Positions 23,279-35,573 of a stretch of 35,573 bases of DNA are shown piece by piece (position 1 is the stretch's first letter; every line of letters begins with the position of its first letter). Made by a program: the position numbers and the translations under genes. Location of the stretch: the NCBI GenBank assembly GCA_038496445.1, contig JALMLS010000046.1, forward strand, positions 1 through 35,573, written 5' to 3'. A model generated the notes under the pieces. That model made no database searches. It had not been told where the DNA came from and was given only the letters and a program-made list of their open reading frames with translations. Source of the DNA: Trichosphaerium sp. ATCC 40318 (taxonomy: Eukaryota; Discosea; Flabellinia; Trichosidae).

Positions 23279-23284
23279 TTTATT
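23279..23284 (-). terminator. Poly(A) signal AATAAA after the LRR gene
   Basis: AATAAA on the minus strand 6 nt after the LRR stop codon. It favours termination of the LRR transcript here rather than read-through into the next minus-strand exons. Confidence 0.35.
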
Positions 23285-23290
23285 TCTTGG

Positions 23291-25164
23291 TTAGTTTATA
23301 TAGTTCTCACCAACAGGTAACTCACAACATGGTGATGAAACAGCACCGTACAAATTATTACGTAAATCGCATGTGAGCGTACACAACTTTTGTGGAATGG
23401 ATCCTTCAAGTCTACAAAAACCTTGTTAACAAAAAATGCTACTTTCTCGCCTTACCTGTTTTGCTGCGCATAAAACGCTTGTAATTGAGGTGTTGTATTA
23501 AATTGTGGAGGTATAGTTCCAGTGAATCCATTAGCATCAAATCCGATTTGTTTTAATTGAGGTAAAAGACCCATCACAGGAGGAATAGATCCGCTAAAGT
23601 TATTGCGTGAAACGTAACAAAATTCAAGTTGAGCCTAATTTAAAAGAAAAAAATGAGAATGTGAATCAAACTCGTAGTTACGTACCATGGAAGCCAATGG
23701 TTCAATAGTTCCTTCTACAGACGTATTAGATGCAAGTTGGTTTATATATAGTACCTAGATCGTTATCTTGAAGCCACAAAATCTTGGTGTTTACTAACTT
23801 TGAAAATTCAAATGGAATTTTGCCAGTAAATTTATTGCTGTTCAAACCTATCAATTTCTTTTAACTACAGTTGGTTCAGATATAAGACTCACGCAGTGTT
23901 TCAAGACTGAGAAGATTTCCTAGTTGTTCAGAAAGTTCTCCTGAATATTAATAAGTCAATGAGCGCAAAAAACTGTATGCATTAAAAAGCAAATGGTGTT
24001 GAAAAAAAGCAAAGCTCAGAAAAGTGCACGCGAGTAATTTGGCTTTCAAGTGTGTTTTTTTGATTGAAGTTGTTATTTTCAGGCTTTGTCCTGTAGCGAT
24101 ATTGTAATGTGACAGCACAATGACGTCATTAATAACAGAGTAAAATACCTTCAAATTGATTATATCCAATATCGAGATGAGCAATGTTACGAAGCGTCAA
24201 CAGTTCATCCATCGATCCAGCTATATCAATGCATTAATTAAAATACAACAACTCTTAAATCCTTTTTAATTCGATCGTACATAGGCTATTATATTGAAGA
24301 TATAGCGCACTCAGAAGAGGGAGACTTCCAAAATTTTCAGGTAGTTCTAAACAACAAAATGATGATGTCACGTGTCACAATCCCAAATTATCCAAAAAAA
24401 ATAAAAACCTTGCATGAGCTGCCCGCTATACGTTTTTTCTCTGGTTCATAGCCAGATGAAAGTGATTGGCTTTTAAAAAAGGAAGTACCTCCTGAGAACT
24501 GGTTTCTATCGAGACCAAGATGTTGTAGCTTCTCTAGTTGAGTAATCTCTTCAGGTATCGTTCCTTTTTAAACCTTGTGAGCGTCATAGTACACAAGACT
24601 ATCAAAAGCTGTAAATATAACCAAAAAAACTGTACCGCCTATTGCGTTATTGGAGATATAAAAGAACCCGAGTTCTGACATTTTACCTGGAAGAAAGATC
24701 GTTAACGTTTTGTTCACACGTGTCACAAAGAGAAGACTGAGATATCATCTCCTTTACGTACAGAAACCTGTTCCTAGAGTTCCTGATAGCCCATTGCCTT
24801 GGATGGAAATAGAGTAAACGCGTTTATAACCATCAAAGTCATAGCATTGTACGCCAAACTAAAACAATACAAAAGTTTACAAAACATCCAGAAAAGTTTT
24901 TTGCTTTTTATTATTGTCCGTTCGTGACACGTGCGTACCCAATTGGTGAGACATGGATCATTTCCTACGCTTACAGGCCATTTGTTTACCTTAAGTTTTA
25001 AAAACGTCAGAACGGTGTAAACGATATCTTCGCACCCAGTTGTCGCCGTTTGTTGATGAGAAAAAGTCTTTTAACGCTTCAATATCATCTGGATGTGTTG
25101 TTTGTCCTGAGACATTCGCAAACAATGAGTACGCTATAAACAATACAAGGAATGTTCTAGCCAT
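23291..25164 (-). CDS. Secreted leucine-rich-repeat protein, plant/protist extracellular type
   Basis: Starts at 25164 with a signal peptide (MARTFLVLFIAYSLFANVSG) followed by the LRR N-terminal cap, HPDDIEALKDFFSSTNGDNW and NDPCLTNWFGVQCYDF. About ten LRRs of the extracellular type follow, many on one exon each, for example GTIPEEITQLEKLQHLGLDR, ELPENFGSLPLLSALYLQYN and NNFSGSIPPVMGLLPQLKQI. A Cys-containing cap closes the fold (CTLTCDLRNNLYG, SSPCCELP). There is no transmembrane segment or kinase before the stop at 23291-23293, so it is either secre­ted or continues by splicing into the downstream exons. Such proteins usually act in ligand recognition or adhesion. The exon-per-repeat layout resembles plant LRR receptors. 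Confidence 0.82.
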
Positions 25165-25429
25165 GTTTTAGTTGTAAATTGCCGTTCAGTGTTAAGTCGG
25201 TTAAGCCAAGTGCTACTGAAAAATGTAACCTTACTTCCGCGTGCAACACCCGTGCAGTTCTGACTATGTCTTCTTTCTGGTTCGGGATCTGCTACTAGTA
25301 CATTGTGTGCTATCTTGAATATGCGATTCGCGTTATTAATTTGCTCGGGATAAGGCACGTGAACTTGTATCCGTGACAATTATGCTTCTTTTAGAATACA
25401 AAAGCTTATTTTATTGGTAGATTGCTACA
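25165..25429. other. Upstream region of the LRR gene
   Basis: No certain gene. A minus-strand frame reads through here (for example HVPYPEQINNANRIFKIAHN) and looks partly protein-like, but it has no ATG and overlaps the LRR start in another frame. CACGTG at 25356 lies 192 nt upstream of the LRR start. Confidence 0.3.
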
Positions 25430-25916
25430 TTAGAAACCCATATTGAACATCCTCAGTATCCATAGAATTGGATGAAAAGTTGTCTTGGTCGTCATAGACG
25501 CTGTAGTATGGTATATAACAAATTCATACAGGGTATCGTTGTTATAACTATAAGTTTTGAAGTTCTTTCGTTCTCCCTATTTGAATCAGACAAAAAAGGT
25601 AAGGCTGTTGTGACGCACTGATAGGCTTGAGCGAATACAAAATTTAATAGCATTACGGACAACAGATTCAGGGTTTCTTTTACCAGTTGTTCCATAGCTC
25701 CAAAACTCATTAAGAGCATTGTCATCCAAATAAACAAGCCATCCAGGGATAGAAGGCAAACTTTTAAAATGAACCTAAAAAAATTGGTTGGGTTAAAAAA
25801 AAATCACGTGTTTTTGAAGCGTTACGCACAGTGCATGGTTTTGAAAGGAGTTTGTAACGAGATGATGATACAAGATTAAGGAAGAATGAAAAGAAAGTTT
25901 GTCGTTGAGGATCCAT
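25430..25916 (-). CDS. Small unrecognised protein, three exons
   Basis: Starts MDPQRQTFFSFFLNLVSSSR in exon 25830-25916; an intron of 55 nt (donor GTGCGTAAC) leads to an exon reading HFKSLPSIPGWLVYLDDNAL and RNPESVVRNAIKFCIRSSLS; a second GTGCGT donor leads to GERKNFKTYSYNNDTLYEF and a stop at 25430-25432. Another possible splice in the last exon would change the final 25 residues. Good codon-level continuity across the first intron supports a real gene. I recognise no family. The word AAAAAAAAGTGTCA lies just upstream of the start on the same strand. Confidence 0.5.
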
Positions 25917-26210
25917 GTCGCTCCAGGTGTGGTGTTCAGTTTGTGACACTTTTTTTTAACTTACGAAACCTGACTTAAAATCGGTTAGTTAAGGGAGACG
26001 TAATACGTGATCGATAGATTCAAGTATTGGTTTTACACATAAGTTTACAAAGTCAGAACAAAAAATAGTCTTTTGCAAAAGCACATATAGTAGCTTTGTT
26101 TATTACTTCATCTATGGTTAACGTCTTTTTTCATATTACAGCGATGCTAATGCACCAACTTTTATCGATCAAATTACACTTGTTTATTAATAAACTAATT
26201 TACATTATTG
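25917..26210. other. Intergenic, no gene seen
   Basis: A+T-rich spacer between two minus-strand genes. I see no exon or RNA gene. It contains one copy of the dispersed word AAAAAAAAGTGTCA (minus strand, about 25945-25958). Confidence 0.4.
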
Positions 26211-27020
26211 TTACTCATCAGACGAGGAATAATCAGCAACAAGCCCACCATTTCCAACAACACTGTCAACTTCATCATGAGAAGTTGCAACTGTACTATC
26301 ATCACGTGTTGTACACGTGATAGGTTGTATATCTATCTCTTCGTCGTCCATAGCACCTTCTTCATCAAGTAATGGCGTCTCTATCCTTCTACGCTTTTTA
26401 GGGCGTTGAGGGTAATCTTCAGATACAGCGAAGCCTGTTGCTTCATCCTCGTCTACCAGTGACACAAGCTCTCCATCTTCTTCATCAGAGGAGTCGCTGT
26501 TATCATCCTTGAAGGGACTGAGAAGGGGAGACGACTAAAAGAGCAATTGAAGGTTGTTTTGCTGTGGTTTAATTACCTTTGTATCGGTTTTAGGTTCTGA
26601 AGGTATGAGTGCCATCTGTTTGCGTTTTCTCACGAACCTTAAGCCAAATGAGGTGTTTGTGTGGGGTAATAGCGAAAAGTTCCGTACCGTTTGTATTCTA
26701 CCTGTAATTCGCCTAAACGCTCTTTAAATTCACGTATTTTGTAGTCAGGGTAGTTTCTTATGCCAGACACATGTCGTAAACAGAAATTCATATCTGCTTT
26801 TATCTGTGGTATCCATTTTTGTATTTGGTCAGCTGTATGGAGTCTGCTCTGATGTATTTTAGCGGTTTTAACATTTTATACCAACTATACCAATGGTGGA
26901 CGCTGTGGACGCTTTACTTAATGGCTTATTAGCATAATACGCCTAAATCAACGCACCTTGCTGTTTTTCTAACCACAATCTATTTAGAACAGCTTGATTC
27001 TTCTCGCTATTTCGAGCCAT
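26211..27020 (-). CDS. ISY1: Pre-mRNA splicing factor ISY1 with acidic C-terminal extension
   Basis: Component of the Prp19-associated (NTC) spliceosome complex. Exons 26957-27020, 26891-26916, 26688-26848, 26577-26637 and 26211-26534 sum to 212 codons. The N-terminus MARNSEKNQAVLNRL matches the invariant ISY1 start. Then come KRPQRPPL and the helical core ADQIQKWIPQIKADMNFCLR followed by YKIREFKERLGELQVEYKR, which aligns with the WRRQI and IRDLNDEIN positions of ISY1. The first intron (donor GTGCGTTG, acceptor CATTAAG) is needed to reach QRPPL in frame. The C-terminal 110 residues are acidic and Ser-rich with one PKKRRR nuclear-signal-like patch, unlike the animal family tail. Two CACGTG words fall inside this coding tail. 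Confidence 0.8.
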
Positions 27021-27117
27021 GAGGTTATAACATAGTCTTATAACAGAAATAGCGGATTGTACGTAGTTCAACAAAATAAAACAGTTGACTTTTAGTAAGA
27101 CGTAAAAAAAAAACTTT

Positions 27118-28121
27118 TTATTCAGTTTCTCTTTGTTCGTTTAGCTCAGCTATGCGTTTAACCTTGTATGATATCCTTCCTGTAACTGGATCCTTATGCA
27201 TAACCTCACAGTTACCCTCTGTAATAAAAAAAAGTGTCAAAATGTCAAAATGACAAAAAAGTCTCCTCAAATTTGTTTTTGAACTATTGCGTACTCGGGA
27301 CACAAAAAAAAAAAAAAAAAACGTACTGTGACCCATTTCTACTATCTTTTTTATACGATGATGTCCTTCATTTATATAAAATTCTATTTGTTTGCCTTGT
27401 GGATCAACATAATCAAGATTTGCTCCATATTGTATTAAAATATTAACTGATACAACCCATCCTTTCTTTACAGCAACAATAAGAGGCGTCTCGCCATGAT
27501 CATTTACTGCATTGACCTGTTAAGCAATGTTAGAGCTTGTTGATAATCAGAAGAAGAGAAAAGGTGAAATGTCAGCGCAGGCAGTAGCTCTTCAACCAGC
27601 GGTTTTGTTGGTTTCGCTTTTTTTTGAAAATGTCTAAAGTCATGTACCTCAGCTCCTTTCTTTAGAAGACCCAATATAGTTTGTTTATACCCATTTTCAC
27701 AAGCTATATGAAGTAGTGAATTGCCTGTATCATCTCGAACGTCATTTACAGCAACACATTGCTCGTCGAGGGTTTGTTCTAAGGACCTTACATGGAGGAG
27801 TTAACGAACAACGCTACAGGGCGTTTTTTAAACCTTTGCCATCCTTTCTGTGCTAGATATATTAAGCGCTCATCTATTTCCATTGCGTCTACGCCTATAG
27901 ATATAGGAGTATCCGACTCCTGGTCCCATGCACTTTGAAAATGCTGTTGAATTAGTAATAATACGCTAACATCACCGCACCTGTACAGTATATGACCTGG
28001 TATATTTTTTAACGATTGAATTGTTGTTGGCTACATTATTTCGCTTAATTTTATGTAAGCGCAACGATCTTTGCGTGTGGTTGGTGCTAGTAAGTCTGCT
28101 TGCTCGTAGTGCTATTCTCAT
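27118..28121 (-). CDS. Ankyrin-repeat protein, five exons, 226 residues
   Basis: Exons 27981-28121, 27834-27943, 27648-27786, 27327-27516 and 27118-27218 sum to 227 codons. At least two ankyrin repeats are clear: DDTGNSLLHIACENGYKQTI and NDHGETPLIVAVKKGWVVSV followed by LIQYGANLDYVD. The stretch before them is acidic (MEIDERLIYLAQKGWQR), and after them comes a short basic/charged tail ending NEQRETE. The N-terminal 47 residues are rich in Arg, Lys, Ser and Thr with few acids, which could be a mitochondrial presequence or simply disordered. The protein probably acts as an interaction adaptor; the partner is unknown. The start ATG is the first in the first exon frame. It is divergent from the MFS gene 306 nt away. 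Confidence 0.72.
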
Positions 28122-28427
28122 GGTTGCTGGATTGTATTGTCCGACGTTGACTCTAATAAGTTTACTACGCCTGACACTCAACAGGAAAGCGTTGATTTAG
28201 CCCTATAATACGCTGATAGTGCGTTTTAAGCATAAACGATTAGCAAATGAACAGTTTGGTAGTATCTATTGTTTGCGCTACAAGTATCTACTTTACAATA
28301 TCGGTTATTTGTAGGGTCTCTCGCTGTTTGCTTATTTTGCGACATTTTATGCCAAATGGTTTTATTCTCTTGAACCTTAAACTCAAACAAAGTCGAGTAC
28401 ACACCTAGTTGCCTGGTATTGGCAAAA
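28122..28427. promoter_or_regulatory. Shared upstream region of two divergent genes
   Basis: 306 nt separate the ankyrin start (minus) from the MFS start (plus), so both promoters must lie here or overlap the 5' exons. No CACGTG and no clear TATA box were seen. Confidence 0.4.
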
Positions 28428-30713
28428 ATGGGCAAACATAAGACAGACACAGCCTTTGGTTGGATATACGTCGCGATAGCGTTCTACCATCATTTTGTTA
28501 GTACGTTGACACTCTGCTACGCCTGCAAAGTGGTTACGGAGGTTCTTTAAAGGCTAACAAAAATACTAATTGAAATACAGCTTTTGGTATGGTTTATACG
28601 TTTGGCGTGTTTGTTATTCCTATAGGCACGCCACTGATCATTTTGATCGCCTAATAACATACCTCAAGCTACATACTTCAATGTCGGCCGTGCAGACGTG
28701 TCATGGGTTGTATCTATAACCACAGCTGTAGTACGTCCATTAATGAATTCTACATGAAGCACAATTCACTTGTTACCGCTCAAATGAATGAATTCGTACC
28801 TTGGGGTTTTGCTTTTTTTTTTCTTTTTTTTTTTGATCTTGTGTGTTCCTTAGTGTACAGCTATTTGTTCTCACCTTTCTATCCTTTAATTGTATGCTTT
28901 TTTTTTATAGACTGCAGTAGCAAATGGGTTTCTTGGTATCGCTTGTGACGCATTTGGTTTCCATAATGTCGTCTTTGTTTTCACTATCGTTCTACTTGTT
29001 GGTGTCGCTGCTTCTTCGTTTGTTCCGAACTTGTACCTTCTCTTTCTCACTTTCAGTGTCATGTCTGGTGTAGCGAACTCGGGATGCGCATTACCAACAA
29101 GTATGTAAAATTCGTCATGTCACGTGATTGTTTTTATTACCTTTTTAATCAAAAAAGAAATAACTTCTTTTTTAGTAACTGTAATGACACAATGGTTTAA
29201 CAAGAAACGTGGGCTTGCTGTTGGTGTAGGTGTCGCCGGTAAGTATATGAGTTAGTATAGAGATATTGGTAACTGAATGTGGTTTAGGCACTGGAGTAGG
29301 TGGATTAGCGCTTCCACCTCTTTTTGCTTATTTTATTGAAACTGGCAAAGATTGGAGATTTTGTTTTAGAGTTTATCTGGCGTTTATTGGTATGTTTAGG
29401 CTTCTCTATCTCTTGAAAGTACCAACATGATACCTAATTGTCTAAATATGTTTAGCTCCCATGTTGGTCACATCGTGGTTTGTAAGGAATAGATTCCCAA
29501 AAGATATGAAAAGAAAAGGAGCCAAAACGTGTGATTTTTCAGTACTAAAAGACCGCACATTTTTAATGTTATACACTGCTGGTGTCTTAATGGTGCGTCT
29601 ATATTATTATGAAAATATACCTAAATATGATGTAGGGTATTGCTTGGTTTATACCTATTGTACATGTTGCTCCTGATGGAGAAGACAAGGTACTTATTGT
29701 TGAAGAAAAAGATAAATTAATCTGCTTACTTGTTACTTTTAGGGTATCACGGATGTTGAATCATCACTTCTTATATCCGGTTTTGGAGGAGCATCTATTG
29801 TTGGGCGACTAGCACTTGGTGCTTTGGCTGATAAAATAGGAAATATGAGACTGATGAAGATGTCTCTATTTGGTATGTTTACTACTTTTTTTTTGAAGTT
29901 TGGCTAAGCAAGTTTCCTTAGTTATGGCTATTGCTGTGCCTGTATGGCCATTCTTACCAAACTTTTAGTACGTCCTCCTTATTTTAGAAACACTTAAAAA
30001 TATCATAAACTTCAGTTACTCGTACCTTTTGCTTCAAAGTTGTTGTCATATTTTCTCTTCTTTATTTTTTGCTTCACTGTCGATTACACTTTCTTATTAC
30101 AATTTAAGTTCTCTCATGGCGTTCTCTATACTTTATGGTTTTACATCAGGATCTCTTGTAGCTGTTGTACCAGTACTAGTTGCAGAATACTATGGAGTTG
30201 GAAACTTGGCATCCATACAAGGATTACTTTTCAGTGCATTTGGTCCTGGAAATCTTATTGGTCCTCCAATAGGCGGTTTGATTTTCGATTACTTTGTGCG
30301 TTACTTTATAATTAAAACACTCCTTTCAAATTAGAACTCTACATAACGTAGAATGCCGCTTCAACACGTGTTTTCTAGTTTTTTTGATTCTTTGCAACTT
30401 TTCTGTTTCTGCATAAACAAATGGTTCTGGAGCTTGTATTTATTGTTTTACTATTTAGGGATCATACAAGATAGCTGGAGCATTATGTGGAATGCTGTTT
30501 TTCTGGGCTTTTATTATTTACAGCTTTTTGCCAAAGCCAAACCCTCCCGTTACTTCAATTTCTATTAGTAATCAAAACGGTATTGAAGAACAGTTGATCA
30601 TTGCTGAACAAGAAGGAGAAGAACAATTACTCATAAGGAAAGTAAAAAATTCAACAGAAGAAGATGAAGAATCAGAAGAACAACAAAAGCCTATTTCATT
30701 GGAATCAGTGTAG
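28428..30713 (+). CDS. MFS transporter, monocarboxylate-transporter-like, 447 residues
   Basis: Membrane carrier of the major facilitator superfamily; the MCT group co-transports monocarboxylates with protons, but the substrate here is not known. Twelve exons, from 28428-28500 to 30459-30713, sum to exactly 448 codons. The N-terminal motif AFGWIYVAIAFYHHFV then FGMVYTFGVFVIPI and DVSWVVSITTA match the conserved MCT first helices. The second half has GFGGASIVGRLALGALADK and GFTSGSLVAVVPVLVAEYYG. About twelve hydrophobic segments are visible. The final 50 residues form a cytosolic acidic Glu-rich tail. The second intron (28626-28668) is GC-AG, joining VIPI to ATYFNVGRAD. ATG 28428 is chosen because MGKHKTD directly precedes the first helix. 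Confidence 0.88.
28626..28668 (+). other. GC-AG intron in the MFS gene
   Basis: Starts GCACGCC and ends CTCAAG, with a branch-like CTAATAAC before the acceptor. Removing these 43 nt joins two conserved MCT segments in frame; no GT donor does so. Confidence 0.75.
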
Positions 30714-31046
30714 AAAAGTAAGAAAAAACCCAGAAAATGAAGTTTAGGATTAAGTTTAAAACTTCTACCAAACTAATTTGATGGATATTTTGTATTGATC
30801 ATATCCATGTATATGAAAATATATGTGCAGTTAAATATATAGTTCAAATTGTAAAGTGAGGCGTTATTTTGAAACGTAGGTAAGCATGAAAATGTTTGTG
30901 CCAGCTCTAGATTATCAACTAACCAGTCATCAAAATAGACAAAAAAAAACTTAGTGTAAAAATATGAAAGACCTCAGTTTGATACAACTGGATATCGGCT
31001 TTCGAACCCCTTTGGCCCACAAGGAGGAAGTTTATGCTGTATTTAT
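30714..31046. other. Intergenic, convergent gene ends
   Basis: 3' flanks of the MFS gene and of the F-box/MORN gene. No gene seen; a tRNA-like TTCGAA near 31002 does not fold into a tRNA. Confidence 0.45.
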
Positions 31047-31848
31047 TTAGTGAGTTCTATGTATTTTCAAGTTGCCATTACGATCCCACTCCTTAAACTC
31101 TCCATTAAGAAGTCCATTTATATAGTTGCACTCCCGTTTTACTTGCCCATTTTGGTACCAACACTTGTATTTTCCTTCCTGTTTTCCATTACTGTAGAAT
31201 AGCTTAACTTGTAAGTTGCCATTACCATACCATGTTTTACACTCTCCTTCCCGCTTACCATTACTGTTAAAGTTATACTTCTTGTGGAGTTTACCGTTGT
31301 AATACCAATATTCATACTGTCCTTTAAGTTTACCATCAACGTAGTTACACTTCACCTCTAGCTGACCAGTTGAATAATAGTGACTGCATTCTCCTTCTTT
31401 TTTATCATTTAACAACTCAAACTTAGTGCTCAGTACACCATTAGAATGCCATACCTTGTACTGCCCGTTAACTTTATCATTTATACAATGATACTGTCTA
31501 GACATTTGACTATTGTTATACCAATGGTTCACCTCTCCTTCTTGCTTATCATTGACATATGTGGACTGTTTCTTCAATTGACTATTATCATGCCATGTCT
31601 TTGACTCTCCGTGACGCTTACCATGCTTCCAATGTACCATTTCTCGCTTGATGTGATGTGACGTCTGTTTGTTGGCACGTGTATTTCAGCCATTTACCAT
31701 GTTTGTTAAACTCACCGTCATATCTTGTAGTAAATGCCATTCCCTTTGATAATAACGGCCATTTAAGATACAAATCAACGTCAAAGTCTATAATATCAAG
31801 TTGTATCTCTACTGGAAGGTGTTGTATGGTCATTAAAGGTTCATTCAT
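31047..31848 (-). pseudogene. F-box / MORN-type repeat protein, intronless, one frameshift
   Basis: Starts at 31848 with an F-box (IQHLPVEIQLDIIDFDVDLY, then WPLLSKGM), followed after a short linker by eight or nine repeats of about 23 residues with the unit YxNGKxxGExKxWYxNGxL, the MORN-2/YwqK type. F-box plus such repeats is a combination known from amoeba-infecting giant viruses such as marseilleviruses. There are no introns. The frame changes once between about 31645 and 31670: the F-box frame ends NGTLEAW and the repeat frame resumes at HIKREMVHWKHG. No intron reading that I tried repairs it. It is either a decayed gene or an assembly error. All repeats after the shift are open, so decay, if real, is recent. 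Confidence 0.75.
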
Positions 31849-32172
31849 ATTTGTTCATATTTGAGCCTGAAATCAGGTTTGTTAGCAGATCACAAATATG
31901 AGATTGTCAAAGAAAGTAAGCTACGCTTTTTAGTGACCATTGTTGAGGCAAAAGTACGTTGAGCTTCAGTTTTTTCTTGGACCCTTTTAGTTCAAATCCG
32001 TTGGTGGCTAACGCACGGGTTTTTTTAGCTATGTTTAATTCTTATTCGCATAAAACATACATACGACTGGTGTATATCGCTGCTGGAGTACGTTTTAAGT
32101 AATATTACATTTATTATCTTACGCACGTGCGCTATTGTTGATTAACATTGTTAAAAACAAAAGGTTCTTGGT
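31849..32172. other. Intergenic between divergent genes
   Basis: No exon recognised. CACGTG at 32124, 49 nt before the proposed DUF427 start codon. Confidence 0.4.
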
Positions 32173-32908
32173 ATGCTATATTTTACAGGCGTATTTTCGT
32201 CATCAATAGGTACCACGTGGCTACTTTTGTTTTCTACCATCTCTTTTTTTTTTTTTGCACGTTTTTCAATCTTCACACGCGTTTAGCATCATCAACTGAA
32301 GAACAAAAAGAAAAATTACATACTGTAACATGTGAAGCAAAGTGGAGGGATACTATAATTGCCAAAAGTAGTAAGTGTATCATGGTTGAAGGTGAGATAT
32401 TTTGGATTCTATTTGCAAAAAAAAAAGGGAACAAATTAAAGTACATTAACAGACTGTTCGCAACTATTTTAGCTTATCATGTCTCATGTTTTCCTGCCTT
32501 ATTCAAGATTTTAATTGCACGTAAAACTGCCGACAACGCACAATCAAACCGCCGGTGAAAACAGAATTTTTTGTTTTCCGTTTTGCTTATTTTTCAGGAC
32601 CACTAATTGATTCATTAAGGAAACGCATATTTCCCACCAAAAGATGTAAAGAAAGACCTGTTATTTACAACATCAAAACATACAAAGTGTCCTTGGAAAG
32701 GTAAAGCGAGCTATTATACTATAAACATAGGAGGTCATAAAAAAGAAAACGCAGCTTGGTTTTATCCTAAACCATACGTAAGTCTTTAGAAATCCCACGT
32801 GGTACTTCACATTTCATGTAACAAAAGTATGTTTAGGAAGCAGCTGTATTTTTAACAAATTATGTGGCGTTCAGCAGACGAGGCATGCAGATAAAGCATG
32901 GAAGCTAA
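32173..32908 (+). CDS. DUF427 domain protein, four exons, 123 residues
   Basis: Exons 32173-32209, 32287-32391, 32620-32777 and 32837-32908 sum to 124 codons. The DUF427 fold (PF04248 type) is recognised by KWRDTIIAKSSKCIMVEGNA, then YFPPKDVKKDLL, the signature KCPWKGKASYYTINIGG, AAWFYPKPYEAA and NYVAFSRRGM. The biochemical role of DUF427 is not established; members are mostly bacterial and fungal. The third intron junction EG|NAYFPP is well supported by the family pattern. The first exon is less certain: MLYFTGVFSSSI is short and hydrophobic and could be a targeting sequence. No neighbouring gene suggests a pathway. Confidence 0.85.
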
Positions 32909-33338
32909 TTCACTTGTAGCAAAGCAAAAAAACTGCTAACAAATTAATTAAAAGTCTTTCTTCAACGATTGTTTTTAAAGTACACTACACAATCATCAAG
33001 GACCTTGCTAGAGCCACAAAGCTTTAGAGTCCTCCTCCTAATACCACCTATCTTGATAATCAAGTGAGAAGGAAAGGTGAAGGTCCTAACGCATCAAGCA
33101 ATAACGTGATGTTGAGTAACGCTGTTGACATATTGAATACCATATCCAGCACGTGCCGAAAATAGAGTACCTACAAAACAATCTACCATAAATCGGTAAA
33201 CTCAAACACGCACCGAAGTCAATACTGGGTTACTCTAAGCTTACGTCATAATTATTGCAACGCCTAGTTTCGAGTGTTAAGTTTGTTGGCGTTAAGTTGC
33301 TTGGTGTCAAAATTTATCTTTGTCGGAGATCTCTAGTT
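32909..33338. other. Intergenic, no gene seen
   Basis: Spacer between the DUF427 and PRMT genes. One CACGTG at 33150, 189 nt upstream of the PRMT start. No exon or RNA gene recognised. Confidence 0.45.

Positions 33339-35573
<2,235 letters not shown>

Noticed and set aside
26917-26956. In-frame TAG after the first ISY1 exon
   Set aside because: A 40-nt intron with branch-like GCTAATAAG removes it and leads to QRPPL, as ISY1 proteins have.
28440-28560. Minus-strand exon-like frame reading NHFAGVAECQRTNKMMVER
   Set aside because: The plus strand here encodes the first exon of the MFS transporter and its first intron, which fit the family and sum to whole codons; the minus frame is a shadow.
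30985-31025. tRNA-like TTCGAA arm
   Set aside because: The flanking bases do not pair into a T-stem and no acceptor or anticodon stem is seen on either strand.

Overview
The window is eukaryotic nuclear DNA, roughly two thirds A+T, from what looks like a unicellular or simple eukaryote. Almost every real gene is broken by many short spliceosomal introns, mostly 40 to 80 nt, with donors of the type GTACGT, GTATGT or GTGCGT and acceptors TAG or AAG. Coding exons therefore had to be joined by hand across frames. The gene set is Furry, heterotrimeric G-alpha, a USP37-like protease, ISY1, a PRMT6-like methyltransferase and a plant-style secreted LRR protein, mixed with giant-virus-like F-box genes. 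This fits a protist, possibly an amoebozoan, but the lineage is not settled by the sequence.

Layout, left to right. 1-5823 (+) holds the 3' part of a Furry/Tao3/Mor2 gene. 7057-7924 (-) is an intronless, frameshifted F-box/LRR gene, followed by two small unrecognised ORFs. 9012-10791 (-) is a complete nine-exon G-alpha gene. 10.8-12.7 kb is a long intergenic stretch with two adjacent MITE-like inverted repeats. 12680-13217 (+) is a small SAM-domain protein and 13332-17419 (+) a USP37-like ubiquitin protease with ubiquitin-interacting motifs. 17577-21357 is a Mutator-like (MULE) DNA transposon with an intact, intron-containing transposase. 21716-22489 (+) is a Rab-like GTPase, overlapped on the other strand by an unrecognised gene that lies just downstream of a secreted LRR protein (23291-25164, -). 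Then on the minus strand come a small unrecognised gene, ISY1 (26211-27020) and an ankyrin-repeat gene (27118-28121). That last gene diverges from a monocarboxylate-transporter-like MFS gene (28428-30713, +). 31047-31848 (-) is a second intronless, frameshifted F-box gene with MORN-type repeats. 32173-32908 (+) is a DUF427 protein. 33339 to the right edge (+) is a PRMT6-like arginine methyltransferase, cut off at its 3' end.

The genes do not form an operon or one pathway; they are ordinary eukaryotic neighbours plus three kinds of accessory DNA (MULE, MITE-like elements, virus-like F-box genes). The strongest unexplained signals are three. First, four GC-AG introns share the same extended donor G|GCACG. 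Second, the palindrome CACGTG is about tenfold over-represented (39 copies by eye), yet absent from the Furry gene and from the inside of the transposon. Third, the only genes whose frames cannot be closed are the two virus-like F-box genes, while seven spliced genes sum exactly to whole codons.
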